Assembly (NCBI RefSeq): GCF_000341085.1
Contig: NZ_ANBA01000013.1
Location: forward strand, 124,001-188,000
Length of the DNA: 64,000 nt
Reading direction: 5' to 3'
Source of the DNA: Nocardiopsis ganjiahuensis DSM 45031
GTDB taxonomy: Bacteria; Actinomycetota; Actinomycetes; Streptosporangiales; Streptosporangiaceae
Below the pieces are notes generated by a model. That model saw only the letters and a program-made list of their open reading frames with translations. It was not told the DNA's origin and ran no database searches. Numbering within the stretch: the stretch's first letter is position 1; every line of letters starts with the position of its first letter. The position numbers were made by a program, and so were the translations under genes. This document shows positions 59,138-64,000 of the stretch, one piece after another.

Positions 59138-60022
59138 ATGGAGACGACAGAGGGGCGTCCCGCCCGCCTGCGCGTGGGCGTCATCGGGGCCGGCCGGGTC
59201 GGCTCCGTTCTCGGCGTCGCCCTGGCACGGGCCGGACACAAGGTCGTGGCGGCCTCGGCGGTCTCCGACGCCTCGGTGGCCCGGGTCGAGGAACGCCTGC
59301 CCGGCGCACGGATCCTCGAACCCGCCCAGGTGGCTGAGGCCTCCGACCTCGTTCTGCTGACCGTCCCCGACGACGCGCTGCTCGACCTCGTCGAGGGCCT
59401 CGCGGCGACCGGGACCGACCTGCGCGGCAAGATCATCGTGCACGCCAGCGGAGCCCACGGCTACGGCGTCCTCGCCCCCGCCACCGTCGCCGGAGCCCTC
59501 CCCCTGGCCCTGCACCCGGCCATGACCTTCACCGGGCGGGACGAGGACGTCGACCGGCTGGCCAACTGCGCCTTCGGCGTGACCGCGCCCGAACAGCTCC
59601 GCCCCATCGCCGAGGCCCTCGTGGTCGAGATGGGCGCCGAGCCGGTGTGGATCGCCGAGGACAAGCGCACCCTCTACCACGCGGCACTCGCGGGAGGGGC
59701 GAACCACCTGGTCACCCTGGTCGCCGACAGCGCTTCCCTGCTCAGCGCCGCCGGGGTGCCCGAGCCCGGCCGGATGCTCGCGCCCATGCTCAGCGCCGCC
59801 CTGGACAACGCCCTGCGCCTGGGCATCCACGGGCTCAGCGGCCCGGTCCTGCGCGGTGACGCCGGAACCGTGGCCGGTCACGTCGAGCAGCTGCGGGAGA
59901 ACGCGCCCGAGAGCGTGGCCAGCTACGTCGAGCTCGCGCGGCTCACCGCGGACCGCGCCATCAACGCGGGGATGCTCAAACCCGAGGACGCCGTGCGCCT
60001 GCTCGACGTCCTCCGGCGCTGA
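59138..60022 (+). CDS. Rossmann-fold protein with DUF2520 domain
   Basis: The protein has 294 residues from the ATG at 59138, preceded by GAGGGGACACGGAAC. LRVGVIGAGRVGSVLGVALARAGHKV is a dinucleotide-binding Rossmann motif, and the C-terminal domain (ALHPAMTFTG..., AGGANHLVTLVADSASLLSAAG) is the DUF2520/ProC-like helical part. It resembles ketopantoate reductase and pyrroline-carboxylate reductase in layout. It lies directly upstream of panC in many actinomycetes, so a role in pantothenate synthesis (a PanE-like reductase) is possible but unproven. Confidence 0.85.
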   Translation: METTEGRPARLRVGVIGAGRVGSVLGVALARAGHKVVAASAVSDASVARVEERLPGARILEPAQVAEASDLVLLTVPDDALLDLVEGLAATGTDLRGKIIVHASGAHGYGVLAPATVAGALPLALHPAMTFTGRDEDVDRLANCAFGVTAPEQLRPIAEALVVEMGAEPVWIAEDKRTLYHAALAGGANHLVTLVADSASLLSAAGVPEPGRMLAPMLSAALDNALRLGIHGLSGPVLRGDAGTVAGHVEQLRENAPESVASYVELARLTADRAINAGMLKPEDAVRLLDVLRR

Positions 60023-60208
60023 CCGCCCCGACCGCTGCCGCTCCGGCGGCCGTACGGCTCCGAACACCCACGAACCACTCCCTCCCAGAGCGCGGAGCGC
60101 CCCAGCCGACGGGAAGCGCCGCGACCACGACGTCCACCGGCGAGCGCACGGGTACCGGGCACCGTCCCGGACACGATGCCGCTGCGGCAGACCATCAAGG
60201 AGAGAACC

Positions 60209-61084
60209 ATGACCGAAACCGCTCCGCGCGACCCCGCCCGGGGTCCGCTCGTCGTCCGCACGGCGAAGGAGCTGCGCGCCGCCCTGGCCGACGCGGGCCG
60301 GGTGGGCCTGGTCCCCACCATGGGCGCCCTGCACGGCGGCCACCGCAGCCTCATGCGGCTGGCCCGGGAACAGGCCGACACCGTGGTGGTCAGCGTCTTC
60401 GTCAACCCGCTCCAGTTCGGCCCCGACGAGGACTTCGACCGCTACCCGCGCGACCTGCCCGGCGACACCGCGCTGTGCGGTGAGGAGGGTGTCGACGTGG
60501 TCTTCGCCCCCGAGACCGCCACCGTGTACCCCCTCCCGCAGATGGTCACCGTCGACGCGGGTGCCATGGGCGAACGCCTGGAGGGCGCCTCCCGCCCCGG
60601 CCACTTCACCGGCGTCCTCACCGTCGTCACCAAGCTGTTCAACCTGGTCCGCCCGGACTTCGCCGTCTTCGGGGCCAAGGACGCCCAGCAGATCGCCCTG
60701 GTCCGCCGCCTGGTCGCCGACCTCGACCTCCCCGTGGAGATCGTCGGCGCCCCCACCCTGCGCGACCCCGACGGGCTGGCCTCCTCCAGCCGCAACGCCT
60801 ACCTCTCCGACGAGGAGCGCGTCAGCGCCCTGGCCCTGTCGAGGGCCCTGCGCGCCGGCGCCGACGCCGCGTCCGGCGGGGCGGAGGCCGTCCGCGAGGC
60901 GGCCCGGGCCGTCCTGGAGGAGGCCGCCAAGGCCGACCCGCCGCTCGAACCCGACTACCTGGCCCTGGTCGACCCCGCCACCTTCGCCGACGTCGCCGCC
61001 GGCCACCGGGGTGAGACCGTCCTGGCCGTCGCGGCCCGTGTGGGCGCCACCCGACTCATCGACAACGTGTCGGTGAACCTCTAG
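60209..61084 (+). CDS. panC: Pantothenate synthetase
   Basis: The protein has 291 residues from the ATG at 60209 with AAGGAGAG 6 bases upstream. [22 protein letters not shown] (ATP-binding HIGH-like motif), [37 protein letters not shown] and [17 protein letters not shown] are the family signatures. It joins pantoate and beta-alanine with ATP. The nadB-nadC fusion follows 53 bp later and coaX after that, so CoA and NAD genes are clustered. Confidence 0.96.
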   Translation: MTETAPRDPARGPLVVRTAKELRAALADAGRVGLVPTMGALHGGHRSLMRLAREQADTVVVSVFVNPLQFGPDEDFDRYPRDLPGDTALCGEEGVDVVFAPETATVYPLPQMVTVDAGAMGERLEGASRPGHFTGVLTVVTKLFNLVRPDFAVFGAKDAQQIALVRRLVADLDLPVEIVGAPTLRDPDGLASSSRNAYLSDEERVSALALSRALRAGADAASGGAEAVREAARAVLEEAAKADPPLEPDYLALVDPATFADVAAGHRGETVLAVAARVGATRLIDNVSVNL

Positions 61085-61137
61085 GCCGTTCCCGGCCGGC
61101 CGCCGACCACCGGCGGCATCGCGGAAAGAGACCCCAG

Positions 61138-63744
61138 ATGAGTTCTGCCAGACAGTCCCGTATCGAGGCACCCGAACCCAGTTGGTTCGTCCACGCGGAC
61201 GTAGCGGTGGTCGGTTCGGGTATCGCGGGCCTGAGCACCGCCCTGCGGTACGTCCAGCGCACCGACGCGGGCCGGGTGGTCCTGGTCACCAAGGACCGTC
61301 TCTCCACCGGTTCCACGGCCTACGCCCAGGGCGGCATCGCCGCGGCCATGGCGCCCGAGGACGGTCCCGTCGCCCACATGGTCGACACGCACCTGGCCGG
61401 GGCCGGGCTGTGCGACCCCCACGCCGTCAACGTCCTGGCCACCGAAGGCCCCGGCGCACTGCGCTGGCTCATCTCCCTCGGCACCGAGTTCGACCGGGAC
61501 GACGACGGCGGGCTCTCCCTGACCCGCGAGGGCGGCCACCGCGCCGACCGGGTGGTCCACGCGGGCGGCGACGCCACCGGTGCCGAGATCCAGCGCGCCC
61601 TGGTCCAGGCGGTCCTGGACGAGGAGCGCATCGAGGTCGTGGAGCACGCCGTCGCCCTGGACGCCCTGCGTGATCCGGACAGCGGCGCGGTGCGCGGGGC
61701 CACCCTGCACGTCATGGGGGAGGGGCAGCGCGACGGTGTCGGCGCCGTCGTGGCCCCCGCGGTCGTGCTGGCCACCGGCGGCATGGGCCAGGTCTTCGCC
61801 GCCACCACCAACCCGACCGTGTCCACCGGCGACGGGCTCGCCCTGGCCGCCCGGGCCGGGGCCCGCCTGCGCGACCTGGAGTTCATCCAGTTCCACCCGA
61901 CGGTCCTGTGGCTCGGCCCGCACGCCCGCGGCCGACAACCCCTCATCTCCGAGGCCCTGCGCGGCGAGGGCGCCTACCTCGTGGACGCCGGGGGCCGCCG
62001 GATCATGGAAGGGGTGCACGAGCTCGGCGACCTCGCCCCCCGCGACGTCGTGGCCCGCACCATCGCCAGGACCATGGCCGAACAGGGCACCGACCACGTC
62101 TACCTGGAGACCCGCCACTTCGGCCGGGCCACCTGGGAGCGCCGCTTCCCGACCATCCTGGCCTCCTGCCGCGCCCACGACATCGACCCGCTCACCCGGA
62201 CCATCCCGGTCGCCCCTGCCGCGCACTACGCCTCCGGCGGTGTGGAGGTCGACATCGACGGCCGCACCGGGGTGCCCGGACTGTGGGCCGTGGGCGAGGT
62301 CGCCCGCACCGGAGTGCACGGGGCCAACCGCCTGGCCTCCAACTCCCTGCTGGAGGGGCTGGTCTACGCGGACCGGATCGCCGCCCGCCTGGCCGAAGCC
62401 CCGGCCGGGGCTCCGGCAGCACCGGACTCCGGCGGCGCGGAGCCCCTGGGCGCCACCACGCCGCTGGTGGACCCGGACTCCTCCGCCACCGTCCGCGCCC
62501 TGATGTCCCGCGACGCCGGGGTCCTGCGCACCGGTGAGGGCCTGACCGAACTCGTCACCAGGCTCGACGCCCTGGCCGCACCCGCCGAGCACGTCGCCCC
62601 CGACGTCGCCGCCTGGGAGGCCACCAACCTGCTCACCGTGGCCCGCCTCGTGGCCGCCGCCGCACTGCACCGCACCGAGAGCCGAGGCTCGCACCAGCGC
62701 GCCGACGCACCCGAACCCCGACCCGAGCTGCGTGTGCGGCCCGTGGTCGTCCGACTGGAAGGGGACTCGATCGTGACCACGGACGAGACCTGGCAGCCCT
62801 CCCTCCCGCCCGCCCTCGTGGCCGAGCTCGACGCCGTCGCGTTCCCCCTCGCCCGGCCGGAGGCCTCACCCGAGGCCCGCGCCGAGTTCACCCTCCCCTG
62901 GACGGCGCCGCACCAGTCACACGTGGACACCGTCCGCCGCGCCCTCGCCGAGGACCTCACCGCCGGGCCCCGCATCGACGTCACCACGGTGGCGACCATC
63001 CCCGCCGACCAGGTCCGCACCGCCCACGTGGTGGCCCGCGCCGACGGCACCGTCAGCGGGCTCCCCCTCGCCGAACTCGTCTTCTGGCTGGTCGCCGAGG
63101 GAGCCCTGGAGGTCGCCCGGCGGGCGGAGGACGGTGACTCCGTCAAGCGCGGGGACGTGCTCATGACCGTCACCGCCCGCACCCGCGACCTGCTCACCGC
63201 CGAGCGCACCGCGCTGAACCTGCTCACCCACATGTCCGGGATCGCCACCGCCACCCGTACCTGGGTGGACGCGGTGGCCGGCACCGGAGCCCGGGTCCGG
63301 GACAGCCGGAAGACCACACCGGGCCTGCGCGCACTCGACAAGTACGCGGTGCGCTGCGGCGGCGGGGTGAACCACCGGTACAGCCTCAGCGACGCCGGCC
63401 TGGTCAAGGACAACCACGTGGTCGCCGCCGGGGGTGTGGGCGAGGCGGTCCGCGCCATCCGCGAGCGCTTCCCGGACCTGCCCCTGGAGGTCGAGGTGGA
63501 CCGGATCGACCAGGTCGAGGACGCGCTGGCCGCCGGGGCCGAGGAGATCCTGCTCGACAACTTCACCGTCGACCAGCTCACCGAGGCGGTGGCCCTGGTC
63601 GGCGGCCGGGCCCGGCTGGAGTCCAGCGGAGGACTCACCCTCGACGTCGCCGCCGACGTCGCCCGCACGGGCGTCGACTACCTGGCCGTCGGGGCGCTCA
63701 CCCATTCCAGTCCGGCACTGGATATCGCGCTCGACCTGTTGTGA
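61138..63744 (+). CDS. nadB-nadC: L-aspartate oxidase - nicotinate-nucleotide pyrophosphorylase fusion
   Basis: The protein has 868 residues in one uninterrupted frame. Residues about 1-535 are NadB: FAD-binding VAVVGSGIAGLSTAL, STAYAQGGIAAAM, HPTVLWL, HYASGGVEVDIDGRTGVPGLWAVGEVA and HGANRLASNSLLEGLV. Residues about 585-868 are NadC: LTAERTALNLLTHMSGIATATR, DSRKTTPGLRALDKYAVRCGGGVNHR and LVKDNHVV, with the C-terminal EVEVDRIDQVEDAL. NadB oxidises aspartate to iminoaspartate and NadC converts quinolinate to nicotinate mononucleotide. Between these two steps NadA is needed and is not in the window. A linker of about 50 residues joins them. The start ATG has GAAAGAGA upstream. Confidence 0.93.
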   Translation: MSSARQSRIEAPEPSWFVHADVAVVGSGIAGLSTALRYVQRTDAGRVVLVTKDRLSTGSTAYAQGGIAAAMAPEDGPVAHMVDTHLAGAGLCDPHAVNVLATEGPGALRWLISLGTEFDRDDDGGLSLTREGGHRADRVVHAGGDATGAEIQRALVQAVLDEERIEVVEHAVALDALRDPDSGAVRGATLHVMGEGQRDGVGAVVAPAVVLATGGMGQVFAATTNPTVSTGDGLALAARAGARLRDLEFIQFHPTVLWLGPHARGRQPLISEALRGEGAYLVDAGGRRIMEGVHELGDLAPRDVVARTIARTMAEQGTDHVYLETRHFGRATWERRFPTILASCRAHDIDPLTRTIPVAPAAHYASGGVEVDIDGRTGVPGLWAVGEVARTGVHGANRLASNSLLEGLVYADRIAARLAEAPAGAPAAPDSGGAEPLGATTPLVDPDSSATVRALMSRDAGVLRTGEGLTELVTRLDALAAPAEHVAPDVAAWEATNLLTVARLVAAAALHRTESRGSHQRADAPEPRPELRVRPVVVRLEGDSIVTTDETWQPSLPPALVAELDAVAFPLARPEASPEARAEFTLPWTAPHQSHVDTVRRALAEDLTAGPRIDVTTVATIPADQVRTAHVVARADGTVSGLPLAELVFWLVAEGALEVARRAEDGDSVKRGDVLMTVTARTRDLLTAERTALNLLTHMSGIATATRTWVDAVAGTGARVRDSRKTTPGLRALDKYAVRCGGGVNHRYSLSDAGLVKDNHVVAAGGVGEAVRAIRERFPDLPLEVEVDRIDQVEDALAAGAEEILLDNFTVDQLTEAVALVGGRARLESSGGLTLDVAADVARTGVDYLAVGALTHSSPALDIALDLL

Positions 63745-63805
63745 GCGGTCCGCGTGGTGGAAGATTCCTTTGGTACATCCCAATTCGACCAGTGAGGCCC
63801 CCAGA

Positions 63806-64000
63806 ATGCTGCTCGCGATCGACGTCGGCAACTCCGAGACGGTCTTCGGTCTCTTCGAATCCGACGACCTTCTCGAACACTGGCGGGTGGGAACCGACAC
63901 CAGGCGCACCGCGGACGAGTGGGCGGTGGTCCTGCGCGGACTCATCGACGGCAGCTCCCTGAGCAACCTGAACGAGGTCGACGGCATCGCGATGTGCTGC
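63806..64000 (+). CDS. coaX: Type III pantothenate kinase (5' part only)
   Basis: The first 65 codons are present. MLLAIDVGNSETVFGLFE is the N-terminal phosphate-binding signature of CoaX, followed by HWRVGTDTRRTADEWAV as in other members. It phosphorylates pantothenate in CoA synthesis and uses a different fold from CoaA. The rest of the gene lies beyond the window. It follows the nadB-nadC fusion by 61 bp and panC upstream supplies its substrate. No clear Shine-Dalgarno is seen (GCCCCCAGA). Confidence 0.88.
   Translation, partial: MLLAIDVGNSETVFGLFESDDLLEHWRVGTDTRRTADEWAVVLRGLIDGSSLSNLNEVDGIAMCC

Overview
The window is high-GC actinomycete chromosome with GTG/TTG starts, several apparently leaderless promoters, chaplins, a sortase-type chaplin, an in-frame TTA codon and the actinobacterial ppa-dacB-zincin-tilS-hpt-ftsH-fol gene order. 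An MFS-thymidylate kinase fusion and a NadB-NadC fusion point to Streptosporangiales, most likely Nocardiopsis or a close relative. This placement is inferred from gene content, not from a search.

Layout. (1) 1-8260: an acyl-CoA dehydrogenase with its TetR regulator on the minus strand, then a second TetR and a plus-strand cassette (2-oxoglutarate dioxygenase, MFS transporter, aldehyde dehydrogenase, acyl-CoA ligase) that reads as an oxidise, activate and dehydrogenate route for a small substrate. (2) 8378-11324: a divergent LysR/PhzF pair and a secreted glycerophosphodiesterase. (3) 12142-15381: a four-gene minimal type II polyketide synthase (KS, CLF, ACP, aromatase) behind an 800 bp leader of lower GC. 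(4) 15578-18397: an aldo/keto reductase, tRNA-Leu(GAG) and an M20 peptidase. (5) 18630-22087: a cell-surface island with an Ala-rich exported protein, a Glu-rich chaplin with a LAVTG sorting signal, and a five-repeat chaplin without cysteines that carries a His-Gly-Lys linker. (6) 22812-31799: topA, the MFS-tmk fusion, a peptidoglycan-binding protein, DNA polymerase III delta-prime and a lipoprotein hydrolase, then tRNA-Thr(CGU).

(7) 32116-40756 is the most unusual part. Three tandem paralogues share a cytoplasmic right-handed beta-helix. The first is the helix alone. The second and third add two CbbX/SpoVK/EccA-like AAA+ domains. The last AAA+ domain of the third has lost the Walker A lysine and the Walker B Asp-Glu. 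All three genes are preceded by the same short box, a perfect palindrome at the first two. This looks like a self-contained and perhaps undescribed AAA+ machine with sensor, active and regulatory subunits.

(8) 40958-44552: small membrane and coiled-coil proteins, a cupin-like protein and a membrane-anchored sigma-region-2 protein. (9) 44686-57782: housekeeping: pyrophosphatase, PBP4-type carboxypeptidase, zincin, tilS, hpt, ftsH, folE, folP, folB, folK, a DUF3180-like protein and two PH-domain membrane proteins. (10) 58026-58948: two short chaplins. (11) 59138-64000: a DUF2520 protein, panC, the nadB-nadC fusion and the start of coaX, that is, pantothenate/CoA and NAD synthesis.

No rRNA, insertion sequence, CRISPR array or prophage was seen. 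Dispersed and paired intergenic repeats occur at 22190-22407, 40757-40886 and 46665-46711.
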